From Pseudoduganella buxea (lineage in GTDB: Bacteria; Pseudomonadota; Gammaproteobacteria; Burkholderiales; Burkholderiaceae_D), in contig NZ_WNKZ01000023.1 in assembly GCF_009720835.1 (NCBI RefSeq), positions 1 through 64,000 of the forward strand: a stretch of 64,000 nucleotides of DNA, in the 5' to 3' direction. The notes beneath the pieces are model-generated. The model was not told the DNA's origin and did not search any database. It saw only the letters and a program-made list of their open reading frames with translations. How positions within the stretch are numbered: the first letter of the stretch is position 1; every line of letters starts with the position of its first letter. Of the stretch, positions 46,857 to 54,961 are shown in pieces. Position numbers and translations under genes: made by a program.

Positions 46857-47126
46857 ATGGCAAAGAACCAGAATCAGAACCATAATCCTGAAGGCCACAA
46901 TCAGTACACCAACAACGCCGGCAACAGCCAGTCCAGCGGCGGCCAGCGCTCGGGCAATCAGCAGTTGGGCAACCAGTCGGGCAATCAATCCGGCAATCAA
47001 TCCGGTAACAAGCAATCCGGCAACCAGGGTTCGGGCTCGGGCAACCGCGGCGCCGGCGTGCAGGGCGGTACGCCCGAGCAGCACGCGGCGGCCGGCCGCC
47101 AGAGCCACAAGAACGACAAGCGCTGA
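46857..47126 (+). CDS. Small GNQ/GSG-rich low-complexity protein
   Basis: 89 residues, highly hydrophilic. AAGGAG lies 7 bases before the ATG at 46857. Residues 1-30 are Asn/Gln/His-rich; the middle holds short repeats (GNQSGNQSGNQSGN). The C-terminus GGTPEQHAAAGRQSHKNDKR recalls small stress-induced proteins with KGG-like ends. Predicted disordered. A good terminator follows immediately, which supports a real, possibly well-expressed gene. Function unknown. Confidence 0.7.
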   Translation: MAKNQNQNHNPEGHNQYTNNAGNSQSSGGQRSGNQQLGNQSGNQSGNQSGNKQSGNQGSGSGNRGAGVQGGTPEQHAAAGRQSHKNDKR

Positions 47127-47152
47127 TTTCGCGCTGCGTTCCTGATGCGACA

Positions 47153-47176
47153 GCCGCCCCTCGGGGCGGCTTTTTT
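47153..47176 (+). terminator. Intrinsic terminator after the GNQ-rich protein gene
   Basis: Stem GCCGCCC / GGGCGGC (47153-47159, 47164-47170), loop CTCG, then TTTTTT. Strong textbook form. Confidence 0.9.
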
Positions 47177-47192
47177 ATGGTGGGTTGCTTCC

Positions 47193-47609
47193 TCAGTTGC
47201 CCCGATACGTCGAGTAGCCGAACTGGCTCAGCAGCAGTGGGATATGGTAGTGACGGCTCGTTTCATCCACGGTGAACTCGACGGGGATCTGCGGGAAGAA
47301 GGCCGGCTTGCCCAGGCGCTTGTAGTGCTCGCCCGTGCGGAACACGATGCGGTAGGTGCCGGTGCTCAGCTTGCGGTCGGCAGGGTACAGGGCTGGGATA
47401 CGGCCGGCCTCGTTGGTCCTGCCCGTGGCGAGCTGGCGCCATTGATCGCCATCCTGCTGTTCCAGGCTGACGGCGATATCCGTACCGGGCGCGCCCGTCT
47501 GCAAGTCCAGCACGTGGACGCTCAGGGGATTCGGGGTGGTTGCGGGGGCGGCGTGGGCATGCAGGGCGAAGGCGGCCAGCAGGGGCAAGGTAAGCTTGAT
47601 CAGGTTCAT
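47193..47609 (-). CDS. Exported 5-hydroxyisourate hydrolase-like (transthyretin-fold) protein
   Basis: 138 residues. Signal peptide MNLIKLTLPLLAAFALHAHA, then a complete HIUase domain: LSVHVLDLQTGAPGTDI, TYRIVFRTGEHYKRLG, and the C-terminal RHYHIPLLLSQFGYSTYRGN ending in YRGN instead of YRGS. It is a second HIUase besides hiuH at 19262 but is sent to the periplasm. Periplasmic transthyretin-like proteins with this activity are known in some proteobacteria. No urate gene is adjacent here. Activity is inferred. Confidence 0.88.
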   Translation of the reverse strand: MNLIKLTLPLLAAFALHAHAAPATTPNPLSVHVLDLQTGAPGTDIAVSLEQQDGDQWRQLATGRTNEAGRIPALYPADRKLSTGTYRIVFRTGEHYKRLGKPAFFPQIPVEFTVDETSRHYHIPLLLSQFGYSTYRGN

Positions 47610-47788
47610 GGCAGGGTCTCGTGTGGAAAACCGTTACCTTAGCGGGCGGCAGGCGGGGGCTGGATGACAATTCCGTCATCCGTGGCGCAAACGTCGATAT
47701 TGCAAGCCGCACGCCTGCGGGCGCTTGTCGAGTCGACAAGTTGGGCGCATGCTTGGCAAGGCTTTACCCAACAACCACGGAGGCTGCA

Positions 47789-49171
47789 ATGATTCGTAAA
47801 AGAAATGCGATTCGTCCGTTCCACCGCGCTGTACTGTTGACTGCCCTGGCCTGCGGTACACCCGCCGCGCTGGCGCAAAATACCCGCTTGCCCGACCCCA
47901 TTCCCGGCACCTTGCCGACGGCCCCGTTCTCGGTCACCTTGCGACCGCTGCTCAAGGGCCTCGTGTCGCCCGTGGCGGGCGCCGTCGCCCCGGGCCAGCC
48001 CGGCAAGCTGTATATCGTCGACCAGGTCGGCATCGTGTGGCAGGCGGCAGTCGACGCCAGCGCCACCGAAAAAAACCGGGCCACCCCGTTCCTCGACGTG
48101 CGCAACCGCCTCGTCACCTTGGGCGCGCGCGACGAGCGCGGCCTGCTGGGCCTGGCGTTCCACCCGGACTTCGCCAGCAACGGGCGCTTCTACACATATA
48201 CCTCCGAGCCGGCGACGGCCGCGCCGGATTTCAGCACGCAACCGGCCGGCGTGGCGCCGAACCATCAGAGCGTGCTGACGGAGTGGCGCGTAACGACTGC
48301 CGGCGCCGTCGATCCCGCCAGCGCGCGAGTGCTGATGCGCATCGACCAGCCCCAGTCCAACCACAACGCGGGTGCCCTCGCGTTCGGGCCGGACAAGCTG
48401 CTGTATGTCGCGCTGGGCGACGGCGGCGCGGGCGACGACCAGGGCCCGGGCCACGCGCCGGAAGGCAATGCCCAGAGCCTCGCTCCCGGCAATGTGCTGG
48501 GCAAGATCCTGCGCATCGATCCGCTGGGCAGCAATGCCGCCAACGGTGCTTACGGCATCCCGGCCGACAATCCCTTCGTCGGCAAGCCCGGCGCGGATGA
48601 GATCTATGCCTATGGCCTGCGCAATCCCTTCCGCATGTCCTTCGGCCCGGACGGCACCTTGTGGGCCGGCGACGTGGGGCAGGGTGCCATCGAGGAAGTC
48701 AACCATATCATTGCCGGGGGCAATTACGGCTGGCGCATCAAGGAAGGCAGCTTCCTGTTCGACGCCAACGGCACGGGGCCGGGCTTTGTGTATGCCCATA
48801 GCCCGAATTCGCCGCTGGGGCTGCTTGACCCCGTGGCCGAATATGATCATGCGGACGGCGTCGGCGCGCCCGTGCTGCGGCAGGCCGTCATCGGCGGCTA
48901 TGTCTACACGGGCACAAGCATCGGCGGCCTGCAGGGCCAGTATGTGTTCGGCGACTATATCGGCTCGACCGGCTCGGGCATGCTGCTGACCCTGGGGCCC
49001 CGCAATGTCGTGCAGCGGCTGGCGGTGCAGCGGCGTGATCCCCTGGGGATGGCCGTGCTGGGGATGGCGCAGGATGCCTCGGGCGAGCTGTACGTGTTGG
49101 CCAGCGAAAACGGCAGCCTGACGGGGACGACGGGCGTCGTGCTGCGCATCGCGCCGCCGCCACCCCTGTAG
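47789..49171 (+). CDS. Exported PQQ-type sugar dehydrogenase (GSDH/aldose dehydrogenase family)
   Basis: 460 residues. The ATG at 47789 (GGAGG upstream) starts a signal peptide (to ALA-QNT). Beta-propeller features: DERGLLGLAFHPDFASNGRF, SNHNAGALAFGPDKLLYVAL, GNVLGKILRIDPLG and YGLRNPFRMSFGPDGTLWAG, with GDVGQGAIEEVN. Members use PQQ and Ca to oxidise aldoses in the periplasm, though some lack PQQ and have other roles. No PQQ synthesis genes lie in the window. The substrate is unknown. Confidence 0.87.
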   Translation: MIRKRNAIRPFHRAVLLTALACGTPAALAQNTRLPDPIPGTLPTAPFSVTLRPLLKGLVSPVAGAVAPGQPGKLYIVDQVGIVWQAAVDASATEKNRATPFLDVRNRLVTLGARDERGLLGLAFHPDFASNGRFYTYTSEPATAAPDFSTQPAGVAPNHQSVLTEWRVTTAGAVDPASARVLMRIDQPQSNHNAGALAFGPDKLLYVALGDGGAGDDQGPGHAPEGNAQSLAPGNVLGKILRIDPLGSNAANGAYGIPADNPFVGKPGADEIYAYGLRNPFRMSFGPDGTLWAGDVGQGAIEEVNHIIAGGNYGWRIKEGSFLFDANGTGPGFVYAHSPNSPLGLLDPVAEYDHADGVGAPVLRQAVIGGYVYTGTSIGGLQGQYVFGDYIGSTGSGMLLTLGPRNVVQRLAVQRRDPLGMAVLGMAQDASGELYVLASENGSLTGTTGVVLRIAPPPPL

Positions 49172-49223
49172 CCGGCGGCGGTTTGCTACACTGCGGCCTT
49201 TTGCGAAGAACCTTGAAGACCGC

Positions 49224-50024
49224 ATGAGCAAGAACGCCGAACTGCGCGCCGCCGCGCTGCAATGTCTCATCGAAACCGATCCGGCCGTCAAGGCGGCCGG
49301 GGTCGGCGCCATCGCGCAAGCGTCGCAGGACGGCCTGCTGACGGCGGACCCGGCTGCCCAACTGGCAGAATGCGCCGGCATTCCCGGCCGCCCCGCGCGG
49401 CCGGCACTGGTGCCGCCCCGTCAGGTGGGGCGCCGGGCCATGAACACGGTGGAAGGGCGCGCCATGCTGATCCACGCGCTGGCCCATATCGAGTTCAACG
49501 CCGTCAACCTGGCCCTGGATGCGCTGTGGCGCTTCCCGGACATGCCACCCGAGTACTACCTGGACTGGCTGCAGGTAGCGAAGGAAGAGGCCTATCACTA
49601 CTCGCTGCTGGCGGCGCACCTGGGCACGCTGGGCTACGCCTACGGCGACTTCACGGCCCACAACAGCCTGTGGGAAATGGTGGAAAACACCCGGCACGAC
49701 GTCGTCGCGCGCATGGCCCTCGTGCCGCGCACCCTGGAAGCGCGGGGCTTGGACGCCATCCCGCCGCTGCGAGCCAAGCTGGCTCAGGCTGGCGACGCGG
49801 CCGCCGCCGCCATCCTCGACATCATCCTGCGCGACGAAGTAGGCCACGTGGCCATCGGCAACCGCTGGTATGGCTGGCTGTGCCAGCAACGGGGCCTCGA
49901 CCCCGCCGCCACCTACGACGAACTGGTCGTGCGCTACAGGGCGCCCGTGCCGAAGGGCCCGTTCAACCTGGATGCGCGCCGGCTGGCCGGATTCACCGAC
50001 ACGGAACTGGCCAGGTTCTCCTGA
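49224..50024 (+). CDS. DUF455 ferritin-like protein
   Basis: 266 residues. The helical core has RAMLIHALAHIEFNAVNLAL (Glu/His), VAKEEAYHYSLLAAHL (E-E-x-x-H) and ILRDEVGHVAIGNRWY (D-E-x-x-H), a set of ligands fitting a di-iron ferritin-like site. DUF455 members often lie near tRNA-modifying MiaE-like or hydroxylase functions, but none is characterised enough to name a reaction. The C-terminal end overlaps a small convergent frame. Start chosen at the first Met of the homology. Confidence 0.85.
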   Translation: MSKNAELRAAALQCLIETDPAVKAAGVGAIAQASQDGLLTADPAAQLAECAGIPGRPARPALVPPRQVGRRAMNTVEGRAMLIHALAHIEFNAVNLALDALWRFPDMPPEYYLDWLQVAKEEAYHYSLLAAHLGTLGYAYGDFTAHNSLWEMVENTRHDVVARMALVPRTLEARGLDAIPPLRAKLAQAGDAAAAAILDIILRDEVGHVAIGNRWYGWLCQQRGLDPAATYDELVVRYRAPVPKGPFNLDARRLAGFTDTELARFS

Positions 50025-50167
50025 ACGCCGTCGGCCCCGGCGATATCGGCATCGGCCAGCGCTTCCCAACGCCCGAACAAGTCGAGCAGGTCCGCATGGG
50101 CGTTCGTGAAGGGGCCGGCAGGCAGGGGCTGCTCGGCGTGGAAAACGTGGGGAAGACTGTTGCTCAT
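49934..50167 (-). CDS. Possible small protein overlapping the DUF455 gene
   Basis: 77 residues. The start at 50167 has a good ribosome site (CAGGAGT, about 6 bases away) and a protein-like beginning (SNSLPHVFHAEQPLPAG, NAHADLLDLFGRWEAL). The second half runs antisense to the end of the DUF455 gene for 91 bases and looks like a shadow. It could be a real small protein or the remains of a longer one. Its upstream region is cut by the IS element 35 bases away. Confidence 0.35.
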   Translation of the reverse strand: MSNSLPHVFHAEQPLPAGPFTNAHADLLDLFGRWEALADADIAGADGVQENLASSVSVNPASRRASRLNGPFGTGAL

Positions 50168-50201
50168 GCTGACTCCTGGATGCGGCAAAACCGTGCGTCA
50201 T

Positions 50202-51308
50202 TATCGAAGGCGCTGTCACCCGGTCGCAGTGAACTGTCCACCCAGCATTCAACTTCCTGCCGGGAATAATGCAGCCCGTAAAAATTGCTGCGGCGTGCTC
50301 AGGTGCCGACAGTCGAGTCCGTGTATCCAGCCCAGGTAGTGGGGCAGGTAGTGGCTGGCCACGCCATGGAAGCGGATCAGCCAGTTCTTGAACATGGCGT
50401 GATAGCGGTTCACGTTCTGGACATGAATTTCCCCCAGCACCCGCTCGCCCTGGCGCACATTGACGGCCCGGTGCGCGATGCCGTGATGTTTCGCAAAATC
50501 CCGATACGCTGCCGCCGCATCGGTCGCCAGCAGCACGGCCTTGTCCAGTACGGGTAATAAATGCCGCTGCAATCGCGCCACCGTGACGGGCCCGCGCCCC
50601 GGCACGAAATCGCACGTGCGCCCTTGCCGGTCGCGCGCCACCAGGATGCAGTCCAGTTCGCCGCTGATGCCCCGCTTTCTCGCGTGGCCGCCGCGCCGCC
50701 GGGCCGGGCGGGTCAGCTGGCGCGAGCCCTTCTGCGATTCCAGCAAATATGTTTCGTCCGCCTCGACGATGCCGCTCAAGGGCTTGGGCCGATCGTCCTT
50801 GGCCATGGCGAGGAAGCGGTGACGCCAGCGAAAACTGGTGTTGCGGTGGATGCCGGTGGATTCGGCTGCGGCCCGTACCGTCATCGAACCGAGCATGCAC
50901 TGCAGGAACGGTAGCCATTTTTCACGCAGTCGGATAAAGGCCAGCGGCGTATCGGTCAGCGCGTTGAAGGAGCGACGGCACTGGCGGCAGCGGTAGCGCT
51001 GCAGGCCACGCAGGATGCCGTGACGGTACAGTTTGTCGCCTGTGCAGTGCGGGCAACAGCGCATGCGCGCGCCGCGCTCTTCGATGATCGCCAGACAGTC
51101 GGCCAGCGAGGCACACCCTTCAAACAGCCGTCGCAAGCCTTCGCCCTGTTCCCCGGTCAGCCTGGCCAGCCACGCCAGGCACTGCGTCCGTACGGCTTGG
51201 TACTCGTCGATTTCCATGCCCGCCTCCGTCTTGGCTGATGCCAACTCACGGTATGACAATGGTCGAGCCAACAAGTTCCTTGCGACCGGGGCACAGAGCC
51301 TTATCGAA
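50202..51308. mobile_element. Complete IS1595-type insertion sequence (50210-51300) with 8-bp target duplication
   Basis: The element spans 50210-51300 (1,091 bases). Imperfect terminal inverted repeats of about 26 bases are seen: the left end reads GGCGCTGTCACCGGTCGCAG and the right end, complemented, GGCTCTGTGCCCCGGTCGCA; both continue to GAACT. The 8-base direct repeat TTATCGAA flanks both sides (50202-50209 and 51301-51308), the duplication size expected for IS1595. One transposase gene fills the element. It looks intact and recently mobile. Confidence 0.9.
50249..51217 (-). CDS. IS1595-family transposase
   Basis: 322 residues from the ATG at 51217 (GGAGG upstream). N-terminal zinc ribbon with CPHCTGDKLYRHG and RCRQCRRSFNALT, a helix-turn-helix region (MTVRAAAESTGIHRNTSFRW), then the ISXO2-like DDE/N domain: VEADETYLLESQKGSR, LLATDAAAAYRDFA, and HVQNVNRYHAMFKNWLIRFH followed by HYLPHYLGW. 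All parts are present without frameshifts, so the enzyme may be active. Longer upstream extension in frame lies outside the IS end and is rejected. Confidence 0.93.
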   Translation of the reverse strand: MEIDEYQAVRTQCLAWLARLTGEQGEGLRRLFEGCASLADCLAIIEERGARMRCCPHCTGDKLYRHGILRGLQRYRCRQCRRSFNALTDTPLAFIRLREKWLPFLQCMLGSMTVRAAAESTGIHRNTSFRWRHRFLAMAKDDRPKPLSGIVEADETYLLESQKGSRQLTRPARRRGGHARKRGISGELDCILVARDRQGRTCDFVPGRGPVTVARLQRHLLPVLDKAVLLATDAAAAYRDFAKHHGIAHRAVNVRQGERVLGEIHVQNVNRYHAMFKNWLIRFHGVASHYLPHYLGWIHGLDCRHLSTPQQFLRAALFPAGS

Positions 51309-51515
51309 CCCCCTGCCCACCGGCGATGTAGGAGCACACGCGCCGATGCTGTCAGCGCGCCCCGTGATGGTGCATCGCCGCGCTCAAAAGCAATTCTGTG
51401 TCAGACCGCCGCGGCGCACCGACCGGTTTTGGACAAACATTTGCCGGGAAATCCGTGTCGGAACAGACCGGGCGACCGGACGGTGCGCAGGCAAGTTGTG
51501 CGTCTGCGTGATGAC

Positions 51516-51539
51516 AGCTATATACTTTTTGATATAGCT
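51516..51539. promoter_or_regulatory. Inverted repeat AGCTATAT-N8-ATATAGCT upstream of the FucP-type gene
   Basis: Perfect 8-base arms (51516-51523, 51532-51539) around ACTTTTTG, 80 bases before the permease start, in a locally AT-rich patch of the 401-base gap 51218-51618. Candidate operator or leader hairpin. The rest of the gap from 51309 shows no gene. Confidence 0.4.
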
Positions 51540-51618
51540 CATGGCAAATATTGCATTGGTAATCCGTCAATGCCGCCTCTAGCATGGTGCCTTTCGAGAA
51601 CCTTGAAAGGGACCCGTC

Positions 51619-52911
51619 GTGCCTGGGCCAATCTCTTCCGTATCCGCACCTGCCGGACAAAGCGTCGCTCCCTCCAGCTACAAGTCCGCCATGGCGTTGC
51701 TGGCGAGCCTGTTTTTCATCTGGGGCTTCATCACCGTCATCAACAACACGCTGCTGCCGCACCTGCGCAGTGTCTTCGAGCTCAGTTATACGCAGACGAC
51801 CCTGATCGAATCGGTCTGGTTCATCGCTTATTTCGTCGCGTCGATTCCGTCGGCCAAGCTGATCGAGCGGGTCGGCTACAAGAAGTCCATGGTCATCGGC
51901 CTGTGCATGATGGCCGTCGGCGCGCTGGGCATGATTCCCGCCGCGCGGCTGCCGTCGTATGGCGTGACCCTGTTCGCGCTGTTCGTCATCGCCTGCGGCA
52001 TCACCCTGCTGCAGGTGGCCGCCAATCCCTACGTGGCCGTCGTCGGTCCCGCCAATACGGCCTCGTCGCGCCTGAACCTGGTGCAGGCCTTCAATTCGCT
52101 GGGCGCCACGCTGGCGCCGCTGTTCGGCGGCTACCTGATCCTGGGCCGTTCGACGGGCGGCACTGCTACCGCCGAGCAGGTGCTGACACCGGCCGAACGG
52201 CTGGCCGATGCCCAGGCCGTGCAACTGCCGTACCTGATCGTCGCCGTCGTGCTGATCCTGCTGGCCATCATGATTGCCCGCTATCCACTGCCCGCCATGG
52301 GCGGCAAGCGGGTCGAAAAGAGCGAGCGCGGCAGCCATTCGCTGTGGCGCCACCGTAACCTGGTGTTCGGCATTCCGGCCATCTTCATCTACCTGATCGC
52401 CGAAATCGGCGTGGCCAACCTGTTCATCAACTTCGTGTCGCAGCCCCATATCGGCAATGTCACGCATGAAAAGGCGTCGCACTACCTGTTCCTGCTGTGG
52501 GGCGGCATGATGGTGGGCCGCTTCGCCGGCAGCATCCTGATGCGGTCGATGTCGGCCGAGCGCGTGCTGGCCGGCGCCGCCATCGGTGCCTGCATCGTCA
52601 TGCTGATCGCCACGTTCACGACGGGCCCGACGGCCATGTGGGCACTGATCGCCGTGGGCCTGTTCCACTCGGTGATGTTCCCCACCATCTTCACCCTGGG
52701 CATCCGTGGCCTGGGGCCGTTGACGGAAGAAGGCGCGGGCCTGTTGATCATGGCCATTGCAGGTGGCGCGCTCGTCGTCGTGCAGGGCTGGCTGGCCGAT
52801 ATGTACGGCCTGCAGATGTCGTTCCTGCTGACGGCGGCCTGCGAGCTGTACGTGCTGTTCTACGCGCTGTGGGGCGCCAAGCCCACCAACGCCTTCCCCG
52901 ACAACCGCTGA
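51619..52911 (+). CDS. Sugar MFS transporter, FHS family (FucP/GluP-like)
   Basis: 430 residues, polytopic. The family pattern is clear: MALLASLFFIWGFITVINN (FucP/GluP helix 1, with the N-N after the helix), ACGITLLQVAANPYVAVVGP, SSRLNLVQAFNSLGATLAPL and FPTIFTLGIRGLGPLTEEGA. These import fucose, galactose or glucose with a proton. GTG start at 51619 with AAGGGA upstream. Neighbours do not identify the sugar; galactose or glucose fits the nearby gal operon. The IS1595 element inserted about 310 bases upstream. Confidence 0.9.
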   Translation: MPGPISSVSAPAGQSVAPSSYKSAMALLASLFFIWGFITVINNTLLPHLRSVFELSYTQTTLIESVWFIAYFVASIPSAKLIERVGYKKSMVIGLCMMAVGALGMIPAARLPSYGVTLFALFVIACGITLLQVAANPYVAVVGPANTASSRLNLVQAFNSLGATLAPLFGGYLILGRSTGGTATAEQVLTPAERLADAQAVQLPYLIVAVVLILLAIMIARYPLPAMGGKRVEKSERGSHSLWRHRNLVFGIPAIFIYLIAEIGVANLFINFVSQPHIGNVTHEKASHYLFLLWGGMMVGRFAGSILMRSMSAERVLAGAAIGACIVMLIATFTTGPTAMWALIAVGLFHSVMFPTIFTLGIRGLGPLTEEGAGLLIMAIAGGALVVVQGWLADMYGLQMSFLLTAACELYVLFYALWGAKPTNAFPDNR

Positions 52912-53005
52912 TTTCCTTGCGCGGCGGTCCCCCGGCGGCGATGGCGGCTCCTGCAACCATCGCCGCCAGCGCATACAATGGTCGCTTTCATCAACGGGAA
53001 CATCC

Positions 53006-53293
53006 ATGAGCAATCTGATCGTCGTCGCCACCATCGTCGCCCATGCGGGCCAGGAGAACATCGTGCGCGCCGCGCTGGAACAGGTGGTGCCGCCAAGCCG
53101 CGCGGAAGCGGGCTGCCTGCGCTACGAGCTGCATGTCGATCACGCCGACGCGGCCCGCTTCGTCATGCTGGAAGAGTGGACGGGCCTCGATGCACACGCC
53201 GAACATGAAACCACGGCGCATTTCAAGGCACTGGTCGCGGCCGTGGGCGGCAAGGCCGATATCCGCGTCGACAAGCTGGCCAAGCTGGCCTGA
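53006..53293 (+). CDS. Antibiotic-biosynthesis-monooxygenase (ABM) domain protein, putative quinol monooxygenase
   Basis: 95 residues, single ABM domain: LIVVATIVAHAGQENIVRAA, EAGCLRYELHVDHADAARFV and EEWTGLDAHAEHETTAHFKA. Small homodimeric proteins of this fold (YgiN-like) oxidise quinols or act as cofactor-free monooxygenases. Substrate unknown. Probably monocistronic, between the FucP-type gene and a hairpin. Confidence 0.85.
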   Translation: MSNLIVVATIVAHAGQENIVRAALEQVVPPSRAEAGCLRYELHVDHADAARFVMLEEWTGLDAHAEHETTAHFKALVAAVGGKADIRVDKLAKLA

Positions 53294-53308
53294 CACGGAC
53301 GCCGGCAA

Positions 53309-53334
53309 GAAAAAAGGGCGCCGCTGGCGCCCTT
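53309..53334 (-). terminator. Terminator shared by convergent genes (strong for the PEP-CTERM gene)
   Basis: Stem AAGGGCGCC / GGCGCCCTT (53314-53322, 53326-53334), loop GCT. The A-run on the left gives a T-run for leftward transcripts; the rightward side lacks one. Confidence 0.8.
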
Positions 53335-53353
53335 GTCACATCCGCCGACCGGA

Positions 53354-54142
53354 TCAGCCCTTGCGGCGCCGCGCGGCCGCCAGCATGCCCAGGCCGGCGA
53401 GCATCATCGCGTAGGTGCCCGGTTCCGGCACGGGCAGCGGCACACCGTCCAGGGTGACGCCGTCGAAGGCCAGTCCGGACTGGTAATCGCTGTCGTCCCA
53501 GTTCGTCACGCCGAATTCCAGGTAGTACTGGCCCGCGTTGGCGATCGCGTAGGCCGATTGCACCCAGCCCGTGTAGCCGCAGCCGGCGTCGTAGCATTCG
53601 CCCGAGTTGGGGCCGAGCGGGGACCACACGGGGCCGCCGGCGACGATGTCGACCTCGGCCGGGGTCAGCGTGGCGGCCGCCTCGGGCATCTCGAAGCCGG
53701 GAATGGCGCTGCCGCCCGACGAGGTGCGGGCGGTGAACAGCAGCGCGACCTGGTCGCCGCTGGCGTCCAGCAGGCGCGCCCAAGCGTAGTCCGTGAAGCC
53801 GGCGCCGTCGGTGGTCACGTAGTTGAACTTGAAGTCCAGCGCTTGGCCGGCCGCGGCCGTGAACAGGTTCGAGCGCAGCACGCTGCCGTTGATCGACGTG
53901 CCGGTGCTGCCCACGCCGGGCAGGGCCACGCCGTCCTGGCCGTTGTCCGTCGAGACCCAGCCGTACTGGCTGCCGCCATTCGGTGCCAGGGTCACGACGC
54001 CGTCCGCGCCGGCCGTGCCGCAGCTACCCTGGCACTGCCAGCCGCCCGGGATACCGTTTTCGAAGCCCGTCGCGGCAGCGCTGCCCGCGCCGAACAGGCC
54101 AGCCATGCACGCTGCCACTCCAATGAGACGCACTGCTTTCAT
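53354..54142 (-). CDS. PEP-CTERM sorted protein
   Basis: 262 residues from the ATG at 54142 (GGAGAAGA upstream). Signal peptide MKAVRLIGVAACMAGLFGAG to about residue 23. The mature part looks like a secreted beta-rich domain (SINGSVLRSNLFTAAAGQAL, YYLEFGVTNWDDSDYQSGLA). The C-terminal sorting signal is PVPEPGTYAMML, a hydrophobic stretch and ARRRKG. Two Cys pairs (CQGSC, CYDAGC) may form disulfides. Exosortase target; ligand or role unknown. Confidence 0.88.
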   Translation of the reverse strand: MKAVRLIGVAACMAGLFGAGSAAATGFENGIPGGWQCQGSCGTAGADGVVTLAPNGGSQYGWVSTDNGQDGVALPGVGSTGTSINGSVLRSNLFTAAAGQALDFKFNYVTTDGAGFTDYAWARLLDASGDQVALLFTARTSSGGSAIPGFEMPEAAATLTPAEVDIVAGGPVWSPLGPNSGECYDAGCGYTGWVQSAYAIANAGQYYLEFGVTNWDDSDYQSGLAFDGVTLDGVPLPVPEPGTYAMMLAGLGMLAAARRRKG

Positions 54143-54368
54143 TTCTTCTCCGATTAATAAAATAGTAGGTGTTGCCTGCGTGGTGCACACGCTGTACTTG
54201 AAGAGAAAAATGCAGGGCCTTTGCTCTTCATCAAAGGATGGGTGAATTGTAGCTTGATATTGTTGATAAAAGTCTATCGGAATGTCACGTGTAGCGCCGA
54301 TGCTTCGCTGCTGAACGATCTCCACGCTGCTATAGTGCAAGGCATCCACCGCCACGCAGGAACACCGC

Positions 54369-54953
54369 ATGACACCAGAATTCATCGCCCCCGTCGAACT
54401 GGCCAAGGCCTACCGGCTGCTGAACCACGGCCCCACCGTGCTGGTGTCGGCCAGCCATGACGGCACCAGCAACGTGATGGCAGCCGCCTGGGCCTGCGCC
54501 CTCGATTTCGACCCGCCGAAAGTGACAGTGGTGCTGGACAAGAGCACCCGCACGCGCGCCCTCGTCGAGGCCAGCGGCAGCTTCGTGCTGCAGGTGCCGA
54601 CCGTGGCGCAGTTGCGGCTGACGCAGGCCGTCGGCAGCACCAGCCTGGCCGAGGACCCGGACAAATTGCGCCGCGCCGGTGTCCAGCTGTTCGAGCTCGA
54701 AGGCCACGCCGGGCCGTTCGTGGCAGGCTGCTCGGCATGGCTGGCCTGCCGGCTGGTGCCGGAGCCCCACAACCAGCAGGCGTACGACCTGTTCATCGGC
54801 GAGGTCACGGCTGCCTGGGCCGACACGCGCATCTTCGCCAACGGCCACTGGCGCTTCGAGGAAGCGCCGCCCGAGTGGCGCAGCCTGCACCATGTGGCGG
54901 GCGGTCATTTCTACGCCATCGGCGCGGCCATGAAGGCCGAACCGGAAGGCTGA
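54369..54953 (+). CDS. Flavin reductase-like / FMN-binding split-barrel protein
   Basis: 194 residues. Flavin-reductase-like domain: YRLLNHGPTVLVSASHDGTS, NVMAAAWACALDFDPPKVTV, TRALVEASGSFVLQVP and EGHAGPFVAGCSAWLACRL. Such proteins bind FMN and either reduce flavin for a partner oxygenase or have other roles. No partner oxygenase is adjacent. It is convergent with the siderophore receptor, 8 bases away. Confidence 0.85.
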   Translation: MTPEFIAPVELAKAYRLLNHGPTVLVSASHDGTSNVMAAAWACALDFDPPKVTVVLDKSTRTRALVEASGSFVLQVPTVAQLRLTQAVGSTSLAEDPDKLRRAGVQLFELEGHAGPFVAGCSAWLACRLVPEPHNQQAYDLFIGEVTAAWADTRIFANGHWRFEEAPPEWRSLHHVAGGHFYAIGAAMKAEPEG

Positions 54954-54961
54954 GCGGGCCT

